NCBI GenBank assembly: GCA_000381585.1
Contig: KB906740.1
Location: 62,001 to 126,000 of the forward strand
DNA length: 64,000 nt
Reading direction: 5' to 3'
Source of the DNA: Acidobacteriaceae bacterium KBS 83
Lineage (GTDB): Bacteria; Acidobacteriota; Terriglobia; Terriglobales; Acidobacteriaceae
Below, one piece after another: positions 36,992 through 46,161 of this stretch. Within the stretch, counting starts at the first letter, position 1. Every line of letters begins with the position of its first letter. The notes beneath the pieces are model-generated. The model saw nothing but the letters and a program-made list of their open reading frames with translations. It was not told the origin of the DNA and did not search any database. A program made the position numbers and the translations under genes.

Positions 36992-38029
36992 CTATTTGAT
37001 GCAGCCAAGGCGCCGCAGCACCTTGCGCGTCAGGCCGGTGAGCGCGCGCCGCGACAATTCATTCACCGGCACCCATTCTCCAGCCATGCCGCGTGCTGCT
37101 TCCGCCCGTGCCACATACACATCCACTACGTGATTTGTAACCGTGATGGCATGTCGCGCGGTAAACTCCGGCGATTCATCAGGTTTTGGATCATACCCCG
37201 GCAACTCCCACATCCCCGCCATCAGCGAAGCATCGGCTGCCCTCTGCACTAGCAGTACCTGTTGTGTCGCACCACTCCCGCGCAGCCACACTGCACGCAC
37301 GCTATGCTGCCGCTGTTGCGGGCGTCTGACAGCTACGGGATGTTCACCCCGCGTGTGGCACCACTGCTGCCATGGACACCCCAGGCACAACGGCGCGCGC
37401 GGGAGACAGACCGTCGCCCCGAGCTCCATCATTCCCTGGTTGAAGTCTCCCGGTCGCGCTGGATCCACCAGCATGTCCGCGAACGTGCGTACCTTGGTTA
37501 CACATCCGGCCTCGACAGCCGACCACCCCGCCACCCGCGCCAGGACGCGTTCCACATTGCCATCGACCACCGCCACCGGCTCGTCAAACGCGATGCTCGC
37601 CACCGCTGCGGCCGTGTACGCACCCACGCCCGGCAGCGCTAGCAAGGCCTCTGCGGTTCGCGGCATCACGCCCGCCAACTCGCTAACAACCAGCCTGGCC
37701 GCGCGATGCAGCATCCGTGCCCGCCGGTAATAGCCGAGCCCGCTCCACAGCGTCAGCACCTCCGGTTCGTTAGCAGCCGCCAGCGCTTCCACCGTTGGAA
37801 ACGCCGCCAGAAAAAGCCGATAGTGCTCCAGTACCGCGGCAACGCGGGTCTGCTGCAGCATGATCTCCGACACCCAGATGCGATATGGATCACGCGTCGC
37901 CCGCCACGGCAGGTCGCGCTTGTGCGCGGTATACCATGCCAGCAACGTGGCACGCATCTCTTGAACGTCGTTTGCCGTGCACGCCTCTTCAGCCGGGCGT
38001 CCCGGTACGGATTTAGCTGCAGCCGCCAT
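36992..38029 (-). CDS. mutY: A/G-specific adenine DNA glycosylase
   Basis: Removes A mispaired with 8-oxoguanine. 345 residues. Helix-hairpin-helix and catalytic parts: SEIMLQQTRV with the catalytic Glu, LPGVGAYTAAAV, and the Asp in VVDGNVERVL. The iron-sulfur ligands CLPRAPLCLGCPWQQWC follow the C-x6-C-x2-C-x5-C rule. The C-terminal NUDIX-like domain for 8-oxoG recognition is present but shortened. Its start overlaps the upstream lipoprotein gene by 17 bases, making it the last gene of a three-gene minus-strand set. Confidence 0.95.
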   Translation of the reverse strand: MAAAAKSVPGRPAEEACTANDVQEMRATLLAWYTAHKRDLPWRATRDPYRIWVSEIMLQQTRVAAVLEHYRLFLAAFPTVEALAAANEPEVLTLWSGLGYYRRARMLHRAARLVVSELAGVMPRTAEALLALPGVGAYTAAAVASIAFDEPVAVVDGNVERVLARVAGWSAVEAGCVTKVRTFADMLVDPARPGDFNQGMMELGATVCLPRAPLCLGCPWQQWCHTRGEHPVAVRRPQQRQHSVRAVWLRGSGATQQVLLVQRAADASLMAGMWELPGYDPKPDESPEFTARHAITVTNHVVDVYVARAEAARGMAGEWVPVNELSRRALTGLTRKVLRRLGCIK

Positions 38030-38561
38030 GGGGCGCAGTCGTCAGGTCATGCACCGTCAGCAGATAACCTGCATTGGCCTTATTTCGGGCTTGCTTGTCC
38101 TTTGCATCATCACCCGTAGGCTGCGGCTGCTGCCACACCGCCAGCGCGCTCATTGCCTGCGGCTTTCCCGCGCAGCTTGCGCCAACCTGCGCGGACACAA
38201 CTTTCTCTGCCTGAATCTGCACGGTGTATACGAGATTCATGTCGTTGACCGCCGGTGTCAGCGTCATGTCGCTCACCTGAACGCCATGAATCCCCAGTGA
38301 CTTCAGCCAGGTTACAACCTGTCCGCGCGGAATCACCTGGCCATCCACTCGCCACACTGCATTCGGCGCCAGCAGCGCATTCGCCTCCGTCCATTTCGCC
38401 TGTTCCACATCCTGCCAGAAGATGCGGTCCACCTGCTCCGCACTCGTGGTCTGCGCCAGCGACGGTGGCTTCTTCTCCGGGTACACTGTACAGCCGCCAA
38501 GCGTCAGGGCCGCGATGCCACACATCGCCATCCACTCGAATCGTCGATTCGTCCGCATCAT
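38013..38561 (-). CDS. NTF2-like lipoprotein, function unknown
   Basis: 182 residues from the first of two adjacent ATGs (38561, 38558). A lipobox (LTLGGCTVYP) closes the signal stretch. The rest resembles an NTF2-like fold: a helical start (QVDRIFWQDVEQAKWTEAN), then strands such as NAVWRVDGQVIPRG and GYLLTVHDLTTA. The start is two bases after the stop of the membrane-protein gene upstream, and the end overlaps mutY, so the three probably form one operon. No catalytic residues can be pointed out. Confidence 0.68.
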   Translation of the reverse strand: MMRTNRRFEWMAMCGIAALTLGGCTVYPEKKPPSLAQTTSAEQVDRIFWQDVEQAKWTEANALLAPNAVWRVDGQVIPRGQVVTWLKSLGIHGVQVSDMTLTPAVNDMNLVYTVQIQAEKVVSAQVGASCAGKPQAMSALAVWQQPQPTGDDAKDKQARNKANAGYLLTVHDLTTAPHGGCS

Positions 38562-38563
38562 GG

Positions 38564-39043
38564 TTAGCGTAGCAGTCCCTTGCGATCCAGGCGAAAGGCA
38601 TACACTGTGGCAGCGATGTGGACCAAGAGATTGCCGCCGCCCATCAATAGCGGGTGGAGCAGCGCGCCGCTCGGATGACGCAGATAGGCCGGAATTAGGG
38701 CCGGCCACGACATCGCACACAGCCCGGCAACCAGCACAGTGGAGGCGAGCAGCAGCCCCGCGCCGATCCGCCGCATCGCGGCCAGCAGCCACGAAGCTAC
38801 GACTGTCAACGACAGGTTCAGGTTACCGATGCCCAGCGATGCCAGAGCCGGAGTGAAACTCAACTGCCGCCGCATCTCCGGCGTGAACTTGAAAAACAGC
38901 ACATAGACCAGGCTGCCCACCGAAAACAGCCAGACCGCAGTAAAGAACAGCGCGACGACGTACACACCGGCCGGTCTCTTCCCTAATGGGCGCGACATGG
39001 ATGCTCGGTCATTAGCTGTCGTTTCGTTCTGTCTGTCAGCCAC
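38564..39043 (-). CDS. Four-helix membrane protein, function unknown
   Basis: 159 residues if it starts at GTG 39043; an ATG at 38998 (MSRPLGKRPAGVYVV) is an equally possible start, giving 144. Four membrane helices: VYVVALFFTAVWLFSVGSLV, a second near LSLTVVASWLLAAM, GAGLLLASTVLVAGLCAM and LLVHIAATVYAF. I do not recognise the family. It heads the set with the lipoprotein gene and mutY. Confidence 0.6.
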   Translation of the reverse strand: MADRQNETTANDRASMSRPLGKRPAGVYVVALFFTAVWLFSVGSLVYVLFFKFTPEMRRQLSFTPALASLGIGNLNLSLTVVASWLLAAMRRIGAGLLLASTVLVAGLCAMSWPALIPAYLRHPSGALLHPLLMGGGNLLVHIAATVYAFRLDRKGLLR

Positions 39044-39140
39044 GGATTTGCTCGGTATTCATCTTTTGCCCGGTCTCCACAATGCACCACAGCGCCATCT
39101 TTATTGTGAACGGAGTGTCTGGGTTTCAAAAGATCCCGGT

Positions 39141-40571
39141 TCAATTTGATGCTGGTTCAGGGAGCGAATCGCTGGGCAGAGTTTGCAGATCACCAAAGAG
39201 CGAGCTTGGCATGGGGTGCTTGAGGACCATCCACAATATGGCTAAGAGAAAGATCATCTTTATCTGCCCGCCGATGCCGAGTACGTGATACGGCCTCAGT
39301 TCGACCATCAGATACGCGAGGGGTGCACAAAGCACCGCACATGAGATGAAGATTACCCGCGATGCGCTTTCTGGAACCGCCACGCGTCCTGAACCAACAT
39401 CCTCGAGCAGAAACAGGAGAAACGCTCCCCAGATCAAGTACACATGTACCAACTTGTATTCGTAGGAAACCTGCGGGAGCAACAGAAAAAGAACCACGTA
39501 GGAAATGAACTGGTTTAACAAAGGAAGATGGCGAAGGCGGAACCAGTAGAGCAAAATGCCTGCCAATGGTACAACGATGTCGTACGCAAGCAGCATGTTC
39601 TCAATGGCTCGTTTGTCGTTGAACCCGGCATAAGAGAATGCGTGCGCTACCTCCTTGGCAGTTCCGAACAACGAATGATCAAAATAGGGTATATTCCGGC
39701 CGATGATATACCAGTCTCTCAGAAACGGACCGCTGAGGGTGCTATCTCTGATGGCCTGAGAGAGCGTGGGACCGATCCCTGCCAAGGCGAGCAAGGAAAT
39801 AGTTAGCGTCAGGACCAGGGAAAATGCGAAGATCCGATACTTCCGGGTTGATAGGAAGAGAGCAAAATAGATCGCCGGGTTGAGCTTCATGGAGGCGCCG
39901 AGGCTCCAGAAGATGGCCGCGATATATACACGGCTGCGCGCAAACGCGACGGTGCCCAGAAGCACAAGCATCCAGATCACGCCCTCAATATTTGCGCGAT
40001 ACAGAAGGAAAAGCAGAGGAAAGCCGAGCAGGAAGGTCAACCAAATCGCAACCTGGGGCAGCGCCGCAGCGGTAACTCGATGCACGCGGAGGGAAAACAG
40101 GGCGGTTGCGACATAAAATATGGCAAGTGTAGCAACCAATTCCGCAAGCAAGGGACGTTGAAACAGTCGAACGAAGAATAAGTAAACGTAGATCGAAGGA
40201 ACCGGATATGGGTAAGGTTGGTCGAGATAAGGACCTGTCAGAATATCCGGCTCGCCAAAGTGTGCAGCACAGGCGGCGAGGGGCTGAAATCCGTGAACGG
40301 AGTTACGGTATCTACCAAGGACGCACGTGGATCCCTCACCAACGCCCCGCGTGGATCAAATGTTTTGAAATGGGAACTGCGTATGCTGATCGGCCCACGC
40401 GATCGCGGTCAGTGCGAGAAATGTGATCAGATAAAGTTTGAGCCCTTTGCATACTGCGGCTTCGGCGAGGCGGCGAGATATTTCGCGATCTGCTATTCCC
40501 GCGGGCCTCGTCGAAGGGCCCGGCGCGGCTGTGCGATCCTCAACTCTTGATTCGTTAGGTCTCTTGGGCAC
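39141..40571 (-). pseudogene. GT87 (DUF2029) mannosyltransferase-like gene, broken near the 5' end
   Basis: From 40358 down the frame is open to 39141 and encodes a polytopic protein with GT87 features: GPYLDQPYPYPVPSIYVYLFF, LYRANIEGVIWML, SMKLNPAIYFALFL and PQVSYEYKLVHVYL. Upstream, an N-terminal helix (LYLITFLALTAIAW, starting at 40571) is in the same frame but is cut by TGA at 40356-40358. Between about 40358 and 40280 another minus frame reads more like the family (KTFDPRGALVRDP, then TVTPFTDF), so two compensating small indels are likely. Either a pseudogene or an assembly error. If expressed from a later start (TTG 40151), it would lack the catalytic first loop. Confidence 0.65.
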
Positions 40572-40592
40572 GCATCTACTCTTTCCATCTGT

Positions 40593-42389
40593 CTATGGCC
40601 GGGTCTGTATAAGGAACCACTCCTGGCTCAACCAGGTATCGCTCCACTCCATAGTGCCCCCATAACTGCTCTTGTAAATGACTTTCCAACTCCCAGTATC
40701 AATCTTCTGCTCGATGATTCGATCGAGCTGCCGGTAGGGGATCGGCTTACCTCCGTTAAAAAAAAATTCGTGGGCACGTAACGCCTCCGGTTGCCTCTGA
40801 TAAAGAATCCACTTCGGGGGATCTTGCTGCAGTTCTCCGATCAATCCCTCGATTGTGGCCATGCTCGAAGTGTCATACCAGGTCTGCACGTGGTTATGCC
40901 AGAGAGGAACGGTGCAGAAGTAGTTCGCATATGAGTACGGCAGCGACAGAAATCCCTCATCGACGCCGTGGGTGCTCACTTTCTCGCAAACCGGCTCTAT
41001 GAATGCAAGCATCTCGCGCTCAATAATCATCGGCCCATAGACGGGATGCATGTACCATTGCCGGCTCACGAACATCGGCCGATTCACCTCGTTCAGCCAG
41101 CGCAGAGGCTCCATGATTCTATGGAAACATCCGAAGCCAAAAAGAACGGCTGCCGCCGCGAAGAGAAACTCTCGTCCACGCGAGCGTAGATCGATCGGCG
41201 ATGCGATGGGCAACAGGAGCACCAACATCGCGAAAGGAGTATAAAACTGTCCAATGCGGCCACCTGACGACATCGCACGCGACGCAAGCAACCCGAGCGG
41301 AACCACGAACAGAATCTCAAGGCGATTCCATTGTCGATGCGGGTTCGGAGCGAGCTTGTACACGGTAAGCTGGAAAATTGCAATCACGCCGAACAGGTAA
41401 ATCAGAAACAGCGCAACCGCCGAGACCGAAAGAAGCGCCACGCTGGTTTTGAGCCCATGGTCATACAAAAAGTAAATCGCGATAAGGAGCAGGGCCACGG
41501 CAATCGCAGCTAGTGCGATGCTCCGCTTGGTCCTCATCAGCAAGGCCGGCCGCACTAGGTAAGCACATACGAAGGACGCGCTCATGAAAAGCACGACCAT
41601 GGCAGCACACCGATGATAGTCGCGAAACAGCAACAGAGCGGTCCAAGGCATTTTCAATGGAAATAGCAATATGTTTTCCGTACCGCCCTTAGAACCCGCC
41701 GCCCTGATGACGGAATTCGTCAAGTACTGGCGGAACGAATCGCCGGTGAACCACACCACGACGACGACTGTGAGCGCCGCAGTCGCGCCAAGGCATATTA
41801 GCGAGATCAGCCTTCGCTTGCGTAAAAGGCAAGCGATGGCGATGCCCGAGGCCATCAGAAGCGCTGCGCCATCATTGAGCCGCGTCTCAATCGCCAAGCC
41901 CGCCAGAATGCCAAGAAATGCCACCAAACCAAGATGGCTTTCTTCCGGGTTGCTCCGATGGAGCTTCAACAGCAGAACAACGGAATAGATTACGAATGTC
42001 TCCGCAAGAACACGGTAGTCATCGAAGCGGTAGGCTTCAGAGTTCACCGTCAGGAAGAATGCAGCTCCAAACAACACCGCCTTCTGCCGATCGGATAGCG
42101 GTAACTGCCGCGCTATGCAGAGAAGCCCCGTCGCATAGATTGCAACATGCAGCACGGCGGGAACTTTCGATGCCAGCCACCCCTTCCCCAGCAGGTCCAT
42201 AAACCACGCAGTCTCCAGAACGAAGAGCGGCTGCTGAATGAGATGCAGTTGCGAGTACAGTCGCATTCCATGGTTGTAAAGAACCGCATACCAGAACCAT
42301 ACCCCGTCAGCAGTGCAATTGGCGTTCGCGATCATCGCAATGCCGAATGCAACACAAAAGACGAGAACAATCGTCTGATATCGATTCAT
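40593..42389 (-). CDS. Polytopic membrane glycosyltransferase-like protein
   Basis: 598 residues from ATG 42389. About 11-12 membrane helices cover residues 5-425, and a soluble tail of about 150 residues follows. The layout, with an acidic residue in the first outer loop (NANCTADGVWFW) and a C-terminal domain facing outward, resembles the GT-C class (PMT/ArnT/GT39-like), which moves sugars from polyprenyl carriers. Family assignment is by topology, so the donor and acceptor are unknown. A good promoter is at 42441-42469. The longer frame to 42533 runs through the duplicated repeat and is rejected. Confidence 0.68.
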   Translation of the reverse strand: MNRYQTIVLVFCVAFGIAMIANANCTADGVWFWYAVLYNHGMRLYSQLHLIQQPLFVLETAWFMDLLGKGWLASKVPAVLHVAIYATGLLCIARQLPLSDRQKAVLFGAAFFLTVNSEAYRFDDYRVLAETFVIYSVVLLLKLHRSNPEESHLGLVAFLGILAGLAIETRLNDGAALLMASGIAIACLLRKRRLISLICLGATAALTVVVVVWFTGDSFRQYLTNSVIRAAGSKGGTENILLFPLKMPWTALLLFRDYHRCAAMVVLFMSASFVCAYLVRPALLMRTKRSIALAAIAVALLLIAIYFLYDHGLKTSVALLSVSAVALFLIYLFGVIAIFQLTVYKLAPNPHRQWNRLEILFVVPLGLLASRAMSSGGRIGQFYTPFAMLVLLLPIASPIDLRSRGREFLFAAAAVLFGFGCFHRIMEPLRWLNEVNRPMFVSRQWYMHPVYGPMIIEREMLAFIEPVCEKVSTHGVDEGFLSLPYSYANYFCTVPLWHNHVQTWYDTSSMATIEGLIGELQQDPPKWILYQRQPEALRAHEFFFNGGKPIPYRQLDRIIEQKIDTGSWKVIYKSSYGGTMEWSDTWLSQEWFLIQTRP

Positions 42390-42440
42390 TTCGCTGAACA
42401 GTTTTTTTGGAGACAGAGCCGGGCGGAGATGCACATGCTG

Positions 42441-42469
42441 AGTATTGGGGCTCGTCGGAGTGAAGTCAA
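42441..42469 (-). promoter_or_regulatory. Sigma-70-type promoter of the membrane glycosyltransferase gene
   Basis: On the minus strand TTGACT (42464-42469) is separated by exactly 17 bases from AATACT (42441-42446). The predicted start near 42434 leaves a leader of about 45 bases before the ATG at 42389. Confidence 0.6.
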
Positions 42470-42483
42470 ATCGGCGCACACAA

Positions 42484-42572
42484 CAAAGGCCGCCATTGCT
42501 GCGGCCTTTGAAACACTTCTCTTTGCCGGACAACTAGTCGCCCATCACCGGCTCTACGCTCTCCACCCGGAC
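42484..42572 (-). repeat. Second copy of the radical SAM gene tail and its terminator
   Basis: On the minus strand this reads QVRVESVEPVMGD, a stop (42534-42536), then a hairpin CAAAGGCCGC/GCGGCCTTTG (42484-42510). It matches the end of the radical SAM gene at 46117-46200 (KARVESEEPVMGD, stop, same hairpin type): 20 identical bases at 42532-42551 and 46160-46179, then a near-identical run into the coding part. The orientation is the same, so the two are direct repeats about 3.6 kb apart. Confidence 0.85.
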
Positions 42573-42599
42573 CTGACTCCGCTGGTCCGCCCATACACC

Positions 42600-42798
42600 A
42601 GACTCTGCGCCTCCCGGATGACAAACAGCGAGTCCTCATCCCATACTTCATGCTCTTCGCAGCCATCCTCACGCCGCAGACCTCACATCATCTTCCACGG
42701 CGCCCCGCCACGGCGCGCAGTTACGCGTTCTATGTCTTATCGGACTCCTCGTCCTGGCCCTCCGCAAGCCGCTTCCCGCCGAGCCCGCTTGCCCGTGA
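42600..42798 (+). pseudogene. Decayed C-terminal fragment of a GT87 (DUF2029) gene, copy 1
   Basis: Starting near 42603, LRLPDDKQRVLIPYFMLFAA is in one frame, HIIFHGAP in the next, and AQLRVLCLIGLLVLALRK with EPACP and a stop (42796-42798) in the third. Joined, these give the last helices of a GT87 protein. The same DNA occurs at 43625-43740 with its own frameshift. The 5' part of the gene is missing; to the left lies the duplicated radical SAM tail. Not expressed as a protein of that family. Confidence 0.7.
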
Positions 42799-42863
42799 AT
42801 CGCAAGCGCACGATGTCTAGTTGCAGTCGGTTCTCTGAGCGAAGATGATAAAGTGATGCCGAG

Positions 42864-43547
42864 ATGACCCTCAACTTCGCCAAATCGCGAGTACAGATGG
42901 CCTTCCATGTCGCATTGAGCAAGCTCAATTTCGGTATGACGAATTATCGTCATCCCGACCGGGCCGAAGCACTCACTAGCGTTGCGAGAGCAAGATCCCT
43001 GGCCTATACCGCTACCACCCCTCTTGAATGTGTTGAACTCCGCAATGCTGTGCGGGCCGTCAGCAAAGTGCCGGGCGAAATGGCCGAGGTCGGGGTCTAT
43101 CTTGGTGGTACTGCTGCCCTGATCCTCGACGCGATGCCGGAAAAGCACTTGCACCTGTTTGACACGTTTTCAGGCCTCCCAGACGGGGGAGACTATTTAC
43201 AACAGGGGGAATACGCAGGGTCGAAAGAGTCGGTCGAACGGACACTGTCGGCCTACAAGGATCGCGTCAGGTTTCATCCTGGGTTGTTTCCGAGCGAGAC
43301 CGGTCATGAGGTTGAAGACCTGCGATTCTCGTTCGTCCATCTCGACATGGACCTATACGAAGGAACGCTCGGGGCACTCCGCTTCTTCTGGCCCAAAATG
43401 AATCCCGGAGGCATTCTGCTCTGCCATGACTATCCGCAGATTGGTGGGATCGTCCGCGCAATCCATGAGTTTTTCGCTGGCGAGCCGGAATCGTCCCTAC
43501 CGCTATCGGGCCAGCAATGCCTCGCGGTAAAACTGCGGCGAGAATAG
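42864..43547 (+). CDS. TylF/macrocin-type O-methyltransferase
   Basis: 227 residues. SAM-binding strand and loop AEVGVYLGGTAALIL, then HLFDTFSGLPDGGDY and SFVHLDMDLYEGTL, with the metal-binding Asp residues of the TylF family, and PGGILLCHDYPQIGG near the end. The family methylates sugar hydroxyls in antibiotics and surface glycans; here the neighbouring glycosyltransferase genes favour a surface glycan. The ribosome site is weak. It is bounded by two GT87 fragments, which suggests it came in or was moved with them. Confidence 0.88.
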   Translation: MTLNFAKSRVQMAFHVALSKLNFGMTNYRHPDRAEALTSVARARSLAYTATTPLECVELRNAVRAVSKVPGEMAEVGVYLGGTAALILDAMPEKHLHLFDTFSGLPDGGDYLQQGEYAGSKESVERTLSAYKDRVRFHPGLFPSETGHEVEDLRFSFVHLDMDLYEGTLGALRFFWPKMNPGGILLCHDYPQIGGIVRAIHEFFAGEPESSLPLSGQQCLAVKLRRE

Positions 43548-43556
43548 CTCTATTCC

Positions 43557-43775
43557 GTGATCAGCGTCAGTATTCCTCCCGTTTCCTACGACTACACGCT
43601 CGTCTCGCTCTACGCCCCGCTTGCCATCCTCTGCATCCTGGCATTACGCCTCCCGGATGACAAACAGCGAGTCCTAATCCCATATTTCATGCTCTTCGCA
43701 GCTCTCCTCACGCCGCAGAGCTACATTCATCTTCCACGGCGCCCGCTGCTGCTAGTTAGGGCCAAGCGGGCATAG
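43557..43775 (+). pseudogene. Decayed C-terminal fragment of a GT87 (DUF2029) gene, copy 2
   Basis: An open frame from GTG 43557 encodes PPVSYDYTLVSLYAPLAIL and LRLPDDKQRVLIPYFMLFAA, matching the C-terminal third of GT87 proteins (compare PQVSYEYKLVHVYL in the gene at 39141). After TPQSY the frame is shifted by one extra T near 43727, so the normal IIFHGA appears in another frame and the end is wrong. It begins nine bases after the TylF-type gene. Copy 1 at 42600-42798 shares long near-identical DNA. Could be translated as a 72-residue piece, but hardly functional. Confidence 0.65.
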
Positions 43776-43784
43776 AATGCGGAA

Positions 43785-44699
43785 ATGAGTGTCTATGAAT
43801 CCTTGCGGGAATCTCTGCTTGGTCTCGGGCCGCACCATCCGGTACTCAAGCTGGCAATCCGAGCACAAGCGGGTCTCAATGGCTTCAGCCTGTCGTCTAC
43901 TGACAAGGCGTTAGTACTGCGGAAGGACAGTCGGGCAATGCTTCTGCCGCTGAATCATTATCCCCAAGTACCGACCGCCATCCACATGTGGAATCTTTAC
44001 TTCGATACCATCGAGACAGTAGAGGGAGTGATGGACTTCTCCACACCCGGCCTGCGAAAGTACAAGCGTACTGGCGTCTCCCTGTGGGCACCAGGCATGG
44101 CTGAGGACGACACAATGGATGTCTACACGGCGCGGTATACCCCAAAGGCCGGAGATGTGATCTGGGATGTTGGAGCGCACGCAGGAGCCACAGTCTATTT
44201 CTTCTCCCAAATGGTTGGCACTACCGGCAAGGTCTATGCGTTCGAGCCAGATGAGATCGCTTACGAATACCTGCTGCGCAATATCGAATTGCATGACCTG
44301 AAGAATGTCATTCCGGTAAAGAAGGCTATCGCCGGGGAGACGGGCTTTGCATTCTTCAGCATGGACGGCACGCAAGGCGCCGGCATTCAGAACTTTTCCC
44401 AGTGCACCGACGAAAGCCTAATGCGCAAGGTTGAGACGTTATCCTTTGCCGATGCCTGCGAAGCATATGGGATGCCGACTTACGTAAAGATGGATATTGA
44501 AGGAGCCGAGGCTGATGTAATCGAAAAGTCCCTGCCTTTTATCCAGAATCACAGAATCCACTTTGCGATCGAGAGCGATCATCGAGTGCATGGCGAATTC
44601 ACGACGGTCCCTCTAGTTCGCATATTTTCCAGCATCGGATACGACGCCACATCCTCGATCGAATACGGCATGCAGTTCACCTGGGGGGAGCCGCGGTGA
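43785..44699 (+). CDS. FkbM-family methyltransferase
   Basis: 304 residues. The SAM site is DVIWDVGAHAGATVYFF, followed by GKVYAFEPDEIAYEYLLRNIE and YVKMDIEGAEADVIEK, the signature order of FkbM methyltransferases. Members O-methylate sugars of polysaccharides, glycolipids and natural products. The start at 43785 follows the GT87 fragment by nine bases. With the TylF-type gene it forms a plus-strand pair facing the radical SAM and third methyltransferase genes. Confidence 0.88.
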   Translation: MSVYESLRESLLGLGPHHPVLKLAIRAQAGLNGFSLSSTDKALVLRKDSRAMLLPLNHYPQVPTAIHMWNLYFDTIETVEGVMDFSTPGLRKYKRTGVSLWAPGMAEDDTMDVYTARYTPKAGDVIWDVGAHAGATVYFFSQMVGTTGKVYAFEPDEIAYEYLLRNIELHDLKNVIPVKKAIAGETGFAFFSMDGTQGAGIQNFSQCTDESLMRKVETLSFADACEAYGMPTYVKMDIEGAEADVIEKSLPFIQNHRIHFAIESDHRVHGEFTTVPLVRIFSSIGYDATSSIEYGMQFTWGEPR

Positions 44700-44931
44700 C
44701 GATAGCTATCCTGAAGAAGACTGATGAAAAATTCAATTGGTGTGTAGTTCGTGCAGCGCGATATTGGCAAAAGGGCTGCGCAATGAACGCGCTGACCACC
44801 TGCATGCCGGCGTTGTGGTAAGTCATCAATGCCCCAAGCTGTTAATCAATTAATGATGTTGCATCCATTCAGAAGTTCTTCGTGTTTCTTTTGCTCGCCG
44901 GATGCGCCGCTCGGGATTGTTCGCCGATCAA

Positions 44932-45897
44932 TCAGCGGGACAACGCGCTGGACATGACCGATGAATCGACAGAAGGAGATACCTGATCTCGAGCAATCGA
45001 CGCGAGCCCGTACAGAATCTTGCTTACAGGGCCACTGGAACGAACGGGCGCGATTCCGCTTTCAAGCAGCTCAAATCCCTCGCTGTCCAGTAGTGCTTTT
45101 AACGAAGACTCGGTGAAAAAATTGAGGTGCTCGCTGCACTTCTGCAAGGCAAGCGGTGGAATTCGATTGAACTTCACCCGACAGACCGTCGAGTACAGGT
45201 CCACAAGCTTCAGCAATGGCCCAATCTTCAGTAAGGCATTCAGATAGTGCCACTGCAGTCTGCCGCTGCTCGCCCATTGAAGGGAGGGGCGCTCGTGGGG
45301 AACTTCAAAATAAAACAGCGTGTTGGGGGTTCCGAGGGGCTTTAGACGCTGCAGGATCTGTCGCGGCTCGGAACAGTGCTCCAGCACGTGCGCCAGCATG
45401 ACGAAGTCAAACTGCCTGCCCTCTACCGACGTCAGCCCTGCGACACCTTTGATCGGCTTCGCATCGGAAATGTCATAGACAAAACGGTCGGTACCCAGAC
45501 CGTCGGGGATAAACTGGCCGCGGTCCCCGCCATAATCGAGCACGGTCGAGATCGATTGCCTTCTGTCGCCTAGGATCTTTGCGAGGTTCTCTTTCCTCGA
45601 AACCATCTCAGCAGGATCGTGGCCGATGCCTTCGTGGACCTGCCTCGAATACCAGAACTCGTGGCGGTGCCGCGCCTCAAAATACGTCTCGCCACGGTAG
45701 CCGGCGTACAGGTTTTGAGCCTCCGAATCGGTAAGCCGGGTATCGAAAAAGCGGAAAGAACAACCATTGCACTCGCACAGGTTCGCTTGGGTGGGTCCAG
45801 TGCCGCATGCATGGTTCGCAATGAAGGGTGAGACAATCGCGGGCCACCGATGAAGATCCTCAGAACCACAGCAGGGACACGCGGCAATGACGTACAT
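44932..45897 (-). CDS. Class I SAM methyltransferase with N-terminal zinc site
   Basis: 321 residues. The N-terminus has CPCCGS and, after a gap, CECNGCSFRFFD, a four-Cys zinc site as in sugar C-methyltransferases and related enzymes. The SAM loop is VLDYGGDRGQFI, and FDFVMLAHVLEHCSEP is the Methyltransf_11-type motif. A GGAG ribosome site lies seven to ten bases before the ATG at 45897. It shares the strand of the radical SAM gene and lies downstream of its terminator, so it needs its own promoter. Substrate unknown; context suggests a glycan or lipid head group. Confidence 0.82.
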   Translation of the reverse strand: MYVIAACPCCGSEDLHRWPAIVSPFIANHACGTGPTQANLCECNGCSFRFFDTRLTDSEAQNLYAGYRGETYFEARHRHEFWYSRQVHEGIGHDPAEMVSRKENLAKILGDRRQSISTVLDYGGDRGQFIPDGLGTDRFVYDISDAKPIKGVAGLTSVEGRQFDFVMLAHVLEHCSEPRQILQRLKPLGTPNTLFYFEVPHERPSLQWASSGRLQWHYLNALLKIGPLLKLVDLYSTVCRVKFNRIPPLALQKCSEHLNFFTESSLKALLDSEGFELLESGIAPVRSSGPVSKILYGLASIARDQVSPSVDSSVMSSALSR

Positions 45898-46116
45898 ACG
45901 GAACTCCGCGGAGAGGAATGCCGGCCAGGACTATCTTGGCCCATCTGCCTGGATTCTAACTGACCGCAGCAGACATGCGGCCAGGATCCGATCCGTCTCA
46001 GCAGGTGTCGGACCATCGGCGGTAGTCCGAATATACCAAAGCATCACAGCAAGACCGGGAAAGCAGGCGGTGAGGCGTAATTATGATTGTGTCGTGCCAA
46101 CCTTCACAGACACGAC

Positions 46117-46142
46117 AAAGGCCGCCATCGCCGGCGGCCTTT
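46117..46142 (-). terminator. Hairpin terminator of the radical SAM gene
   Basis: AAAGGCCGCC (46117-46126) and GGCGGCCTTT (46133-46142) form a ten-pair stem 20 bases after the stop. The T run after the stem is short. A similar hairpin recurs at 42484-42510. Confidence 0.75.
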
Positions 46143-46161
46143 GCTTTGCTGCGATAGGGAA

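Noticed and set aside
42147-42848. A 233-codon plus-strand frame
   Set aside because: It crosses the 5' end of the glycosyltransferase on the other strand, the duplicated repeat and the GT87 relic; only fragments of real coding sequence are inside.
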